From an uncultured Clostridia bacterium (GTDB lineage: Bacteria > Bacillota > Clostridia > Christensenellales > Aristaeellaceae): a stretch of 48,557 bases of DNA. Below the pieces are notes generated by a model, which did not search any database, was not told the DNA's origin, and saw only the letters and a list, made by a program, of their open reading frames with translations. Shown here in pieces: positions 1 through 7,341 of this stretch (position 1 is the first letter of the stretch; every line of letters starts with the position of its first letter). The translations under genes were made by a program, and so were the position numbers. The stretch lies in the NCBI GenBank assembly GCA_934670175.1, contig CAKUOX010000013.1, positions 1 to 48,557 on the forward strand, written 5' to 3'.

Positions 1-246
1 AAAGATCAGGAAGATCCGGAGGATATTCCGTGTCGGCGGGCGGAGGTTCGCAGACCGCACGCCGACGATCATAGAAAAGGTGTTTTTGAGATGCTTGTTG
101 CTTTCATGCTGTCGAATCATGGCCAAGAACGGAGTATGGTACTGCCTGAACTGCAGTATCATGCTTTGCTGTGCCTGCATTCGACGAAGCTGGAAGCGCC
201 GCGCCATCGGCGTCCCAAACTGGGATAAGCGCGGCCGCGCATTCAG
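1..246. other. Unassigned window edge with a foldback and a possible gene 3' end
   Basis: I cannot assign a gene with confidence. Reading from base 1 on the plus strand there is an open frame of 75 codons ending in TAA at 226-228, just before a good terminator, so it could be the tail of a gene that starts outside the window; its translation matches no family I recognise. The same stretch holds a foldback: GTCGGCG at 32-38 and GCGG at 40-43 pair with CCGC at 55-58 and CGCCGAC at 60-66, separated by a single G/A mismatch. This resembles a stem at 23610-23670. The foldback argues against coding, the terminator argues for a transcript ending here. Confidence 0.3.
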
Positions 247-283
247 TCCACCCGTCCTTGCATGGCGGGTGGATTTCTTTTTT
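247..283 (+). terminator. Rho-independent terminator upstream of rtcB
   Basis: A perfect 8-base stem (TCCACCCG at 247-254 with CGGGTGGA at 266-273) has an 11-base loop and is followed directly by a T-rich tail interrupted by one C. It ends whatever transcript enters from the left edge and separates it from rtcB. Confidence 0.85.
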
Positions 284-344
284 GGAACAACGGGGATCGG
301 CAGCAATACGCCGATGATTCTTATAGACTTTCAGGAGGTGGAAT

Positions 345-1544
345 ATGATTATTCAGGGGAAGGTGGCGTCGGCCGTCGTGTATGCGAACGTCATTGAGGA
401 TAAGGCCATCGAGCAGATCCGTCGGATGTGCGATTATGATTTTGCGAAGGACAGCAGGATACGCATCATGCCCGATGTGCACGCGGGCAAGGGCTGCACC
501 ATTGGCACGACCATGACCATCAGCGATAAAGTAGTGCCCAATATGGTCGGTGTGGACATCGGCTGCGGCATGTATACCGTCCGGCTGGACGCACGCGAGA
601 TCGACCTTGCGCGCTTTGACGCGGCGGCGCATGCCGTGCCCTCGGGCATGAATGTGTGGGAGGGGCGCAGGGAGCGCTTCGATCTGGAGCCGCTGCGCTG
701 CTTTCGCGTGTTGAAGGACACCCGCAGATTGCAGCGCTCGCTGGGCACGCTGGGCGGCGGCAACCATTTCATCGAGATCGACCGCGCGTCGGACGGCGCG
801 TTGTATCTGGTGATCCACAGCGGCAGCCGCAATCTGGGCAAGCAGGTCGCCGAGCATTACCAGCAGCTGGCAGTGGAGCTGAACCAGGGGCGCGAGGCGT
901 ATTTCAAAAAGCGCGACGCACTGATCGCCGAGTACAAGGCCGCCGGCAGGCGCAGGGAGATTCAGGCGGCGCTCGAGCAGCTGTATTGGACGAAAACGCC
1001 CATGACGGTTCCGGAGGATCTGTGCTATGTGTACGGCGAGTATCTGCAGGATTACCTGCACGACGTGGAGATCTGCCAGCACTTTGCGCGCCGCAATCGC
1101 GAGCTGATAGCGGAGGTACTGCTTTCCAGCACGGGGCTGAGCGGCGGCGAAGCGTTCCATACGGTTCATAATTACATCAACACGCAGGAAATGATACTGC
1201 GCAAGGGCGCGATCGCCGCGCATGACGGCGAAAAGGTGCTCATCCCGATCAACATGCGCGACGGCTCCGTGCTCGCCGTCGGGCGCGGCGATCCGGAATG
1301 GAATTATTCCGCGCCGCACGGCGCAGGGCGCGTGATGTCGCGCATGGCGGCGCGAGAGACGCTGGATATGGCGACCTACGTCGAGGCGATGCGGGGCGTC
1401 TATACGACCTCGGTCTGCCCCGACACCATCGATGAGGCGCCAATGGCGTATAAGTCCATCGAGGACATTGTCGGCGTCATTCGAGATTCTGTGGACGTGA
1501 TCGATATTATGAAGCCCATTTACAATTTTAAGGCGTCCGGCTGA
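345..1544 (+). CDS. rtcB: RNA-splicing ligase RtcB
   Basis: GTP- and Mn2+-dependent RNA ligase joining 2',3'-cyclic phosphate (or 3'-phosphate) ends to 5'-OH ends; in bacteria it acts in RNA repair rather than tRNA splicing. At 399 residues it is the usual bacterial length. The family signatures are all present: HAGKG (46-50), the metal-binding VDIGCGM with Asp71 and Cys74, GGGNHF with His141, HSGSR with His158, a further His at 275, and SAPHGAGR, whose His325 is the residue expected to be guanylylated. An AGGAGG site lies about 7 bases before the ATG. No archease or RtcA gene is adjacent, so its substrate is not indicated by context. A 9-base inverted repeat overlaps its stop codon. Its 40-base gap to the next gene allows co-transcription. 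Confidence 0.95.
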   Translation: MIIQGKVASAVVYANVIEDKAIEQIRRMCDYDFAKDSRIRIMPDVHAGKGCTIGTTMTISDKVVPNMVGVDIGCGMYTVRLDAREIDLARFDAAAHAVPSGMNVWEGRRERFDLEPLRCFRVLKDTRRLQRSLGTLGGGNHFIEIDRASDGALYLVIHSGSRNLGKQVAEHYQQLAVELNQGREAYFKKRDALIAEYKAAGRRREIQAALEQLYWTKTPMTVPEDLCYVYGEYLQDYLHDVEICQHFARRNRELIAEVLLSSTGLSGGEAFHTVHNYINTQEMILRKGAIAAHDGEKVLIPINMRDGSVLAVGRGDPEWNYSAPHGAGRVMSRMAARETLDMATYVEAMRGVYTTSVCPDTIDEAPMAYKSIEDIVGVIRDSVDVIDIMKPIYNFKASG

Positions 1545-1565
1545 GCGGCTTTCTGGCCGGACGCC
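1532..1565 (+). other. Inverted repeat across the rtcB stop codon
   Basis: GGCGTCCGG (1532-1540) and CCGGACGCC (1557-1565) form a perfect 9-base stem with a 16-base loop containing the rtcB stop. There is no T-tract, so it is not a typical terminator. It ends next to the purine-rich ribosome binding site of the following gene and could protect the rtcB 3' end or tune translation of that gene; both are inference. Confidence 0.4.
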
Positions 1566-1584
1566 GGGAGAGGGGAGAAAAACT

Positions 1585-1821
1585 GTGGATTATCCGATGA
1601 TCGACATGCGGCAGACCGGCCGGAACATCAGCCTTTTGCGGCAGCAGCGCGGCATTTCCGTCAGCCAGCTCCAGCACATGCTGGGCTTTGCTACGCCGCA
1701 GGCAATTTACAAGTGGCAGCACGGCGCGTCCCTGCCCACGCTGGATAATCTGGTGGCGCTTTCCGCCATATTTGCCGTGCCCATAGACGGCATCCTGATA
1801 CTGGACGCGGGAAAGGCATAA
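1585..1821 (+). CDS. Small XRE-family helix-turn-helix protein
   Basis: A 78-residue single-domain DNA-binding protein of the lambda-Cro/XRE type, probably a repressor or small accessory regulator. The helix-turn-helix reads as NISLLRQQRGISVSQLQHML followed by a recognition helix around TPQAIYKWQHG and the conserved P-T-L-D-N-L-V-A-L end of the fold. Proteins of this size with the IYKWQ-type recognition helix are common in Clostridia. The start is GTG; a GGAGAGGGGAGA purine-rich ribosome binding site lies 4-18 bases upstream. It follows rtcB closely, but there is no evidence that it regulates rtcB. Its target is unknown. Confidence 0.75.
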   Translation: MDYPMIDMRQTGRNISLLRQQRGISVSQLQHMLGFATPQAIYKWQHGASLPTLDNLVALSAIFAVPIDGILILDAGKA

Positions 1822-1840
1822 GCTTCCTGCGCGCCGGTGA

Positions 1841-1869
1841 TTGAACATTTCGGCGATTTCGGTTATAAT
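1841..1869 (+). promoter_or_regulatory. SigmaA-type promoter for the GH25 gene
   Basis: TTGAAC (1841-1846) and a perfect TATAAT (1864-1869) are separated by exactly 17 bases, in the intergenic gap and 42 bases before the GH25 start codon. Confidence 0.8.
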
Positions 1870-1910
1870 GGAAGCGGATTAAAACGAAAGCGCGAAATGC
1901 GGTACGAGAG

Positions 1911-3380
1911 ATGAAGCAGGAAAAGCGGAAAAGTACGGATGGCGCGGCGGGAAAGCGCAGGGCGCGCAGCTCGGCCGGCGCTCGAAAAAAGTATTTAATG
2001 ATCGGCGCGGCGGCGCTGCTGGCGGCAGTGGCGGCGCTGCTGCTGTGCCTGCGGGGCGGCGGCGTGTATGTCAACGGTGAAAACATACTGCGCGCGGCAG
2101 GCAATACGCTGATGGCGGGCGGCGGCTATGCCATCTACGACGCCGATACGAATACGCTGCGGCTGCGCGATGTGCAGATCAGCGCCTCGGCGCACGGCGC
2201 GGGCGTGTATTCAAGCGGCGATCTGAAGCTGGTGTTCGAGGGTGAAAACAGCATCGGCGGCGAGACCTGCGCGATACGCGCGGGCGGCGAATTGCAGATT
2301 ACGGGCGAGGGCAGCGTATCGGCCGAGGGCGGCGAATTTGCGCTGCGCGCGGGCGGCGATCTGCGCGTGTCCGGCCATGTGACGCTCACGTTGTCCGGCG
2401 GCGCGGCGGCCATACGCTGCGGCGGCGCGTTTGCGCAGGATGCGCTCTATCTCGATCAGGACGAAAACGGCGCGGCCGTCGGGGATCTGTGGACGGCAAC
2501 GCGGCTGGTGATGCGCGCGCCGGTGCGGCTCAAGTATATCACCTATGGCGGCGGCGAGCTGGAAATGAGCGAATTTGCCTGGGGCACGGCGAACCTGAGC
2601 CTGCCCACGCCCGCGCGCGAGGGCTTTGATTTCCGCGGCTGGTATCTGAGCAACCGCTACAAGCAGGCGTTTGACGCCGCCGCGCCGCTGACGGCGGATA
2701 CGGCGCTCTATGCCATGTGGGAAAAGGCGGCGGACGCGGTGTATACCGGCGTGGATGTATCCTCCTATCAGAAGGAGATCGACTGGGCGAAGGTGAAGGC
2801 GGACGGCGTGGACTTTGCGCTGATCCGCGCGGGCTTCCGCGGCTGGGGCGCGGAGGGCACGCTGAACGCGGACGCCTATTTTGAAACGAACGCCGCCGGA
2901 GCGAAAAAGGCGGGGCTGGACGTGGGCGTGTATTTCTATTCGCAGGCGACCACGCCCGAGGAGGCCGTGGCCGAGGCGGACTTCGTGCTCGAAAGGCTGC
3001 AGGGCAAAACGCCCGATCTGCCCGTCTGCTTCGATCTGGAATATGCCGAGGAGGGCGGCGGCTATATCGGCCGCCTGTACGACGCGCAGCTTTCGCCCGA
3101 CGCATTGGCGGAGCTCTGCGCGGCCTTCTGCGAGCGCGTGGAGGCCGCCGGCTGTGAGGCGATGGTCTATTGCAATTACAATATGCTCAGCGGCGGTCTG
3201 GGCGAGCGGCTGGCCGCGCGCGGCATACGCATCTGGCTGGCACAGTGGAACCCCGCGCCGTATTATGTGGGCGATTATGAGATATGGCAGTTCACCAGCC
3301 AGGGCAGCGTCAACGGCATCAGCGGCAATGTGGACATGAATTACCGCTATGTGGTCGGCGATCAGAGCGCATCGGCCTGA
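1911..3380 (+). CDS. Membrane-anchored or secreted GH25 lysozyme with repeat modules
   Basis: A 489-residue cell-wall muramidase. A basic N-terminus (1-28) precedes one hydrophobic segment (29-48), serving as anchor or uncleaved signal. Residues about 52-205 are a Gly-rich beta-repeat region of the carbohydrate-binding type often seen in Firmicute surface proteins. Residues about 207-272 resemble an InlB/Listeria-Bacteroides B-repeat (motif REGFDFRGWY...LYAMW). The C-terminal half is glycosyl hydrolase family 25: GVDVSSYQ with Asp282, FALIRAGFRG, CFDLEY with Asp376 and Glu378 as the likely catalytic pair, WLAQW and the YEIWQFTSQGSVNGI end with VDMN. It should cleave the MurNAc-GlcNAc bond. 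The ribosome binding site is weak (GAGAG next to ATG) behind a strong promoter. The 3' end overlaps the convergent LacI gene by 19 bases. Confidence 0.9.
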   Translation: MKQEKRKSTDGAAGKRRARSSAGARKKYLMIGAAALLAAVAALLLCLRGGGVYVNGENILRAAGNTLMAGGGYAIYDADTNTLRLRDVQISASAHGAGVYSSGDLKLVFEGENSIGGETCAIRAGGELQITGEGSVSAEGGEFALRAGGDLRVSGHVTLTLSGGAAAIRCGGAFAQDALYLDQDENGAAVGDLWTATRLVMRAPVRLKYITYGGGELEMSEFAWGTANLSLPTPAREGFDFRGWYLSNRYKQAFDAAAPLTADTALYAMWEKAADAVYTGVDVSSYQKEIDWAKVKADGVDFALIRAGFRGWGAEGTLNADAYFETNAAGAKKAGLDVGVYFYSQATTPEEAVAEADFVLERLQGKTPDLPVCFDLEYAEEGGGYIGRLYDAQLSPDALAELCAAFCERVEAAGCEAMVYCNYNMLSGGLGERLAARGIRIWLAQWNPAPYYVGDYEIWQFTSQGSVNGISGNVDMNYRYVVGDQSASA

Positions 3381-4393
3381 TCGCGGCGCGTGGATTCGCG
3401 CTGGATCAGCTTCACGGGGGCCAGCTCGGGCGATTCGCCGCCGGCGCTGCCGCCGTCCAGAAGCGCCATCAGCGCATTCACGGCGGCTTCGGCGAGCTTT
3501 TCCGGATACTGATGGATGGTTGTAATGGAAGGATGGTTGTATTTCGAAAGTGAAATATCGTCAAACCCGACGATCTTCACATCCTCGGGCACGCGCACGC
3601 CGCGTTCACGCAGGGCGTTGATCGTGCCGATAGCCAGATAATCGGCCTGGGCGAATATGCCGTCGAAGCGAATGCCGCGCGCCAGAGCGGCGAGCATACA
3701 TTCGTAGCCTTCCTTCACGGCGGGCGCATCTGCCAGCAGCACGCAGCCTTCGTCGGCGCCGCGGCCATGGTCGCGCAGCGCCTGGAAAAAGCCCTGCGTG
3801 CGGTTCTGAAAGGCGCGAATTGGGTATTTGCTGTTCATGACCCACAGGTCTGAGCATCCGGCGCGGATGAGCTCCTGCGCCGCGAGATAGCCGCCGCGGT
3901 AGTTGTCGGATTCAACGATCACCCGCGCGGCGTCGGCATCCGATTCCCTTTCAGGGTATCTGTCCACATAGACCACGGGAATATCGCGAATGTCAAAGCG
4001 CGTGGCGCTGTCGCGGGCAATGAAGATCAGGCCGCTGATGTTCTGCTGCATCAGCATGTCAAGGTAGGCGGCCTGCATCTGCTGAGAAACGTTGCTGTTG
4101 CAGATGATCGCCCAATAATCTCGGGCAAAGAGCTGCACCTGGATTTCCACAACGATGTTGGCAAAGAATTCATTGGCAATGTCCGGCGCGATGATGCCGA
4201 CAATGGGCATTTTGTTGGTGCGCAGCCCCCTTGCTACGAGATTCGGGCTGTATTTGGCCTGCCGGATGACAGCTTCGACGCGCGCGCGCGTCGTGGGCGC
4301 GACGCTTTCCGGATGGTTGAATACGCGCGAAACGGTGGCGGTGGAAACATTGGCGGCCTGTGCGATTTCCCGTATGGAAGCATTTTGAAGCAT
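3362..4393 (-). CDS. LacI-family transcriptional regulator
   Basis: A 343-residue repressor or activator with a sugar-type effector domain. The N-terminal helix-turn-helix is canonical (IREIAQAANVSTATVSRVFN, residues 7-26), followed by the hinge and VGIIAPDIANEFFANIV of the periplasmic-binding-protein-like core, which ends in VGFDDISLSKYNHPSITTIHQ. The chosen ATG has an AAGGAG site 7 bases upstream and gives the normal LacI length; a much longer in-frame extension would run through its own promoter and has no homology. It is transcribed divergently from galM with overlapping control regions, so control of galM and of itself is the simplest guess. The effector is unknown; galactose or another hexose is likely from context only. 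Confidence 0.9.
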   Translation of the reverse strand: MLQNASIREIAQAANVSTATVSRVFNHPESVAPTTRARVEAVIRQAKYSPNLVARGLRTNKMPIVGIIAPDIANEFFANIVVEIQVQLFARDYWAIICNSNVSQQMQAAYLDMLMQQNISGLIFIARDSATRFDIRDIPVVYVDRYPERESDADAARVIVESDNYRGGYLAAQELIRAGCSDLWVMNSKYPIRAFQNRTQGFFQALRDHGRGADEGCVLLADAPAVKEGYECMLAALARGIRFDGIFAQADYLAIGTINALRERGVRVPEDVKIVGFDDISLSKYNHPSITTIHQYPEKLAEAAVNALMALLDGGSAGGESPELAPVKLIQRESTRRDQADAL

Positions 4394-4445
4394 TGCATTT
4401 CTCCTTGTGCGGCAGCCTGAAATTTTCGCTGCGTGCCTGTTCATA

Positions 4446-4474
4446 ATTTTAGCACATGCGCGCGCTGCCGTCAA
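4446..4474 (-). promoter_or_regulatory. SigmaA-type promoter for the LacI gene
   Basis: On the minus strand TTGACG (4469-4474) and TAAAAT (4446-4451) are separated by 17 bases, about 50 bases upstream of the chosen LacI start. It faces away from the galM promoter. Confidence 0.7.
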
Positions 4475-4523
4475 AGCTTTTGCTTGCGGCGCAATTTCAT
4501 GCCGCAGTTCTGCCCGGCGGGGC

Positions 4524-4552
4524 TTGAAATTATTGGCGTTTGGTTGTATTAT
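4524..4552 (+). promoter_or_regulatory. SigmaA-type promoter for galM
   Basis: TTGAAA (4524-4529) and TATTAT (4547-4552) are 17 bases apart, 55 bases before the galM ATG. Between the two divergent promoters lies TTGCG-G-CGCAA (4484-4494), a 5+1+5 palindrome, inside a wider TGCGGC/GCCGCA inverted repeat (4485-4490 and 4501-4506). These are candidate LacI-family operators. Confidence 0.65.
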
Positions 4553-4607
4553 GGTAGATAGGAATTTTGGCTTTTTTTTCAAAATACAGATCCAGGAGGG
4601 GCATTTC

Positions 4608-5687
4608 ATGAGCATCGTCAAGAGAAGTTTCGGGCGTCTTCCCGATGGCCGCGAGGCGGAGCTGTACACGCTGACCAACGCTTCGGGCGCGTCCGTTGAG
4701 ATCACCAATTACGGCGGCATACTGCATGCCATCAACGTGCCGGATAAGAATGGCAGGATCGGCAACGTGCTGCTCGGCTACGACGACGTTTCCGGTTATG
4801 TGCCGCTGTGCGGCTATATCGGCGCGCTGATTGGCCGCGTAGGTAACCGCATCGCGCGCGGCGAATGCACCGTGAGCGGGCAGGAGCTGCATCTGGCGAA
4901 AAATGAAAACGGCAAAAACCACCTGCACGGCGGCGCGGAGGGCTTCGACCGCAAGTTTTGGGAGGTCACGCCCGTGGAGGGCATCTGCGAGGATCAGCTG
5001 ATCCTCAAGTATTTCAGCCCCGACGGTGAGGAGGGCTATCCCGGCAACCTGCGCGTGATGGTGACCTACGTCTTTACCGATGAAAACGAGCTGGTGATCC
5101 GCTATGAGGCCGTGTCCGACAAGGATACCCTGTGCAACTTGACCAACCACGCCTATTTCAATCTCGAGGGCGAGGGCAGCGGCAAGATTCTGGATCATGT
5201 ATTTGAGGTCAACGCCGACACCTTCACCGTGGGTGACGCGGAGCTGATCCCCACCGGCGAGCAGCGCGACGTGACCGGCACGCCCTTCGACCTGCGCAAG
5301 CCTACCCGCATCGGCGATGTGCTGGCGCAGACCGAGGCGAACGACCAGCTGCGCGCGGGCCACGGCGTGGATCATAACTTCAACATCAACGATTTCGAAG
5401 CGGGGCTGCGCTTTGCCGCCTGCGTGACCGCGCCGGTCAGCGGGCGCATCATGAACGTGTTTACGGATATGCCCGCCATGCAGATCTACACCGGCTGCTG
5501 CCTTGACAGCGTCAACCCGGGCCGCTGCGGCCGCCGCTATGGCCAGTATGAGGCCTTCTGCATGGAAACTCAGTTCGCGCCCGATTCCATCCACCATCCG
5601 AATTTTCCGGACAGCGTGCTCTACGCGGGCGAAAAGTACGACTACACCACCGTATTCACATTTGACACGACGGCGGACGAGGCATGA
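4608..5687 (+). CDS. galM: Aldose 1-epimerase (galactose mutarotase)
   Basis: Cytoplasmic mutarotase interconverting alpha and beta anomers of hexoses, feeding the Leloir or related pathways. The 359-residue product has the family signatures in order: TNYGGI, GRVGNRIA (76-83), HLHGG with His107, TNHAYFNL with the catalytic acid His181, VDHNF, and METQFAPDSIHHPNF with the catalytic base Glu320. The start was taken at the ATG preceded by a clear AGGAGGGG site; the frame is open farther upstream but that part crosses the promoter. No galK, galT or galE is present in the window, so galM stands apart from the rest of the pathway. The next gene, gltX, begins 33 bases later and may be co-transcribed. 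Confidence 0.95.
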   Translation: MSIVKRSFGRLPDGREAELYTLTNASGASVEITNYGGILHAINVPDKNGRIGNVLLGYDDVSGYVPLCGYIGALIGRVGNRIARGECTVSGQELHLAKNENGKNHLHGGAEGFDRKFWEVTPVEGICEDQLILKYFSPDGEEGYPGNLRVMVTYVFTDENELVIRYEAVSDKDTLCNLTNHAYFNLEGEGSGKILDHVFEVNADTFTVGDAELIPTGEQRDVTGTPFDLRKPTRIGDVLAQTEANDQLRAGHGVDHNFNINDFEAGLRFAACVTAPVSGRIMNVFTDMPAMQIYTGCCLDSVNPGRCGRRYGQYEAFCMETQFAPDSIHHPNFPDSVLYAGEKYDYTTVFTFDTTADEA

Positions 5688-5720
5688 CCGTCTGACCGAC
5701 CGAAAGGAGCGTTTTTCAGC

Positions 5721-7163
5721 ATGGAAGTCCGTACCCGCTTTGCGCCCAGCCCGACCGGCTATATGCACCTGGGCAACCTGCGCACCGCACTTTATACCTA
5801 TCTTTACGCACGCCGCATGGGCGGCAAGTTCATTCTGCGCATTGAGGATACCGATCAGGAGCGCGAGGTGCCCGGCGCAGTAGATGTGATCTACAATTCA
5901 CTCAAAACCGCCGGACTTTCGCACGACGAAGGCCCCGACGTGGGCGGCCCCTGCGGCCCGTATGTGCAGTCCGAGCGTAAGGACATGTACCTGCCCTACG
6001 CAAAGGAGCTGGTGAAGACCGGCCATGCGTACTACTGCTTCTGCACGAAGGAGCGCCTGGACGAGGCGCGCGCCGCCGCCGAGGCGAAGGGCGAGACCTT
6101 CAAGTATGACAAGCACTGCCTGCACCTTACGCAGGAGGAGATCGAGCGCCGCCTGGCGGCGGGCGAGCCCTATGTCATTCGCCAGAACGTGCCCACCACC
6201 GGCAAGGCCGGCTTTGACGATGTGATCTACGGCCACGTCGAGGTGGACTGCGATACGCTGGATGATAACGTGCTGATCAAGGCCGACGGTCTGCCCACCT
6301 ACAATTTTGCCAACGTCATTGACGATCACCTGATGGGCATCACGCATGTGATGCGCGGCAACGAATACCTGTCCTCCGCGCCGAAGTACAACCTGCTCTA
6401 CGAGGCCTTCGGCTGGACGCCGCCGAAATATGTGCATCTGACGCCGGTCATGGCCAACGCGCAGCGCAAGCTCTCCAAGCGCAAGGGCGACCCCTCGTTT
6501 GAGGATCTGCTGGGTCAGGGCTATCTGACCGAGGCGATCATCAACTATCTGGTGCTGCTGGGCTGGAGCCCGCGCGGCGAGCGCGAGTTTTTCACGCTGA
6601 AGGAGCTGGAGCAGGTGTTCGATCTGGAAGGCCTGTCCAAGAGCCCGTCGATCTTTGACATTGCCAAGCTCAACTGGTTCAACGCCGAGTACATTCGCCA
6701 GCTGACGCCGGAGAAATATCTGGAATATGCAGCGCCGTGGCTCGAAAAGACGCTCGATCCCGCGAGGTTCGACTTTAAGCGCCTGGGCGAGCTGCTTCAG
6801 CCGCGCACCGAGGTATTCAACCAGCTGCCGGAGATGGTGAAATTCCTGGCGGAAATGCCGGAATATGACACGGAGCTCTTCTTCAACAAGAAGCAGAAGA
6901 GCAGCGTCGAGACCGCGAAGGTCGCGCTGGAGAAGCTGATTCCGGTGCTCGAAGGCATTTCCGACTGGACGGAGGCGGGCATTCACGACGCCGTGATGGC
7001 GTTCGTTCCGGAAACCGGCATGAAGACCGGCCAGCTGCTCTGGCCGATGCGCATTTCCATTTCCGGCCAGATGTCCACGCCGGGCGGCGCATTTGAAATC
7101 GCGTACCTGCTGGGGCGCGATGAAACGCTGCGCCGCATGCGCGAGGGCCTTGCCAGACTCTGA
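5721..7163 (+). CDS. gltX: Glutamate-tRNA ligase
   Basis: Class I aminoacyl-tRNA synthetase charging tRNA-Glu (and in most Firmicutes also tRNA-Gln for later transamidation). 480 residues, normal length. The ATP-binding HIGH equivalent is PSPTGYMHLGN (His16, Gly18) and the KMSKS equivalent is KLSKRKG starting at Lys250. A likely zinc site consists of Cys106, Cys108 and Cys133 with Tyr129 nearby, as in zinc-containing GluRS. The C-terminal half is the helical anticodon-binding region. An AAAGGAG site lies upstream of the ATG. It follows galM by 33 bases with no terminator between. Confidence 0.96.
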   Translation: MEVRTRFAPSPTGYMHLGNLRTALYTYLYARRMGGKFILRIEDTDQEREVPGAVDVIYNSLKTAGLSHDEGPDVGGPCGPYVQSERKDMYLPYAKELVKTGHAYYCFCTKERLDEARAAAEAKGETFKYDKHCLHLTQEEIERRLAAGEPYVIRQNVPTTGKAGFDDVIYGHVEVDCDTLDDNVLIKADGLPTYNFANVIDDHLMGITHVMRGNEYLSSAPKYNLLYEAFGWTPPKYVHLTPVMANAQRKLSKRKGDPSFEDLLGQGYLTEAIINYLVLLGWSPRGEREFFTLKELEQVFDLEGLSKSPSIFDIAKLNWFNAEYIRQLTPEKYLEYAAPWLEKTLDPARFDFKRLGELLQPRTEVFNQLPEMVKFLAEMPEYDTELFFNKKQKSSVETAKVALEKLIPVLEGISDWTEAGIHDAVMAFVPETGMKTGQLLWPMRISISGQMSTPGGAFEIAYLLGRDETLRRMREGLARL

Positions 7164-7341
7164 TACAATCCCTGACTGTCGAGCACCATCGGCGCATTCC
7201 GCTGCGTGCCGGAGCGCTGCCCGATGGCAGCCGCCGATCCGCAGGGCCGGAGCCTTTGCGGATTCTGCACCCTGATAAGCGCCTCGCGTTCGCCGAAACA
7301 GCGGCGGCGCGGGGCTGCTTGAGCTTCTGAGAGAAATACGC

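Noticed and set aside
80..397. A 105-codon plus-strand frame at the left end
   Set aside because: It runs through the strong terminator at 247-283 and into rtcB in another frame, and has no ribosome binding site.
7164..7341. A small gene in the gltX-MATE gap
   Set aside because: A 60-codon frame spans the end of gltX and the gap without a ribosome binding site or protein-like composition.
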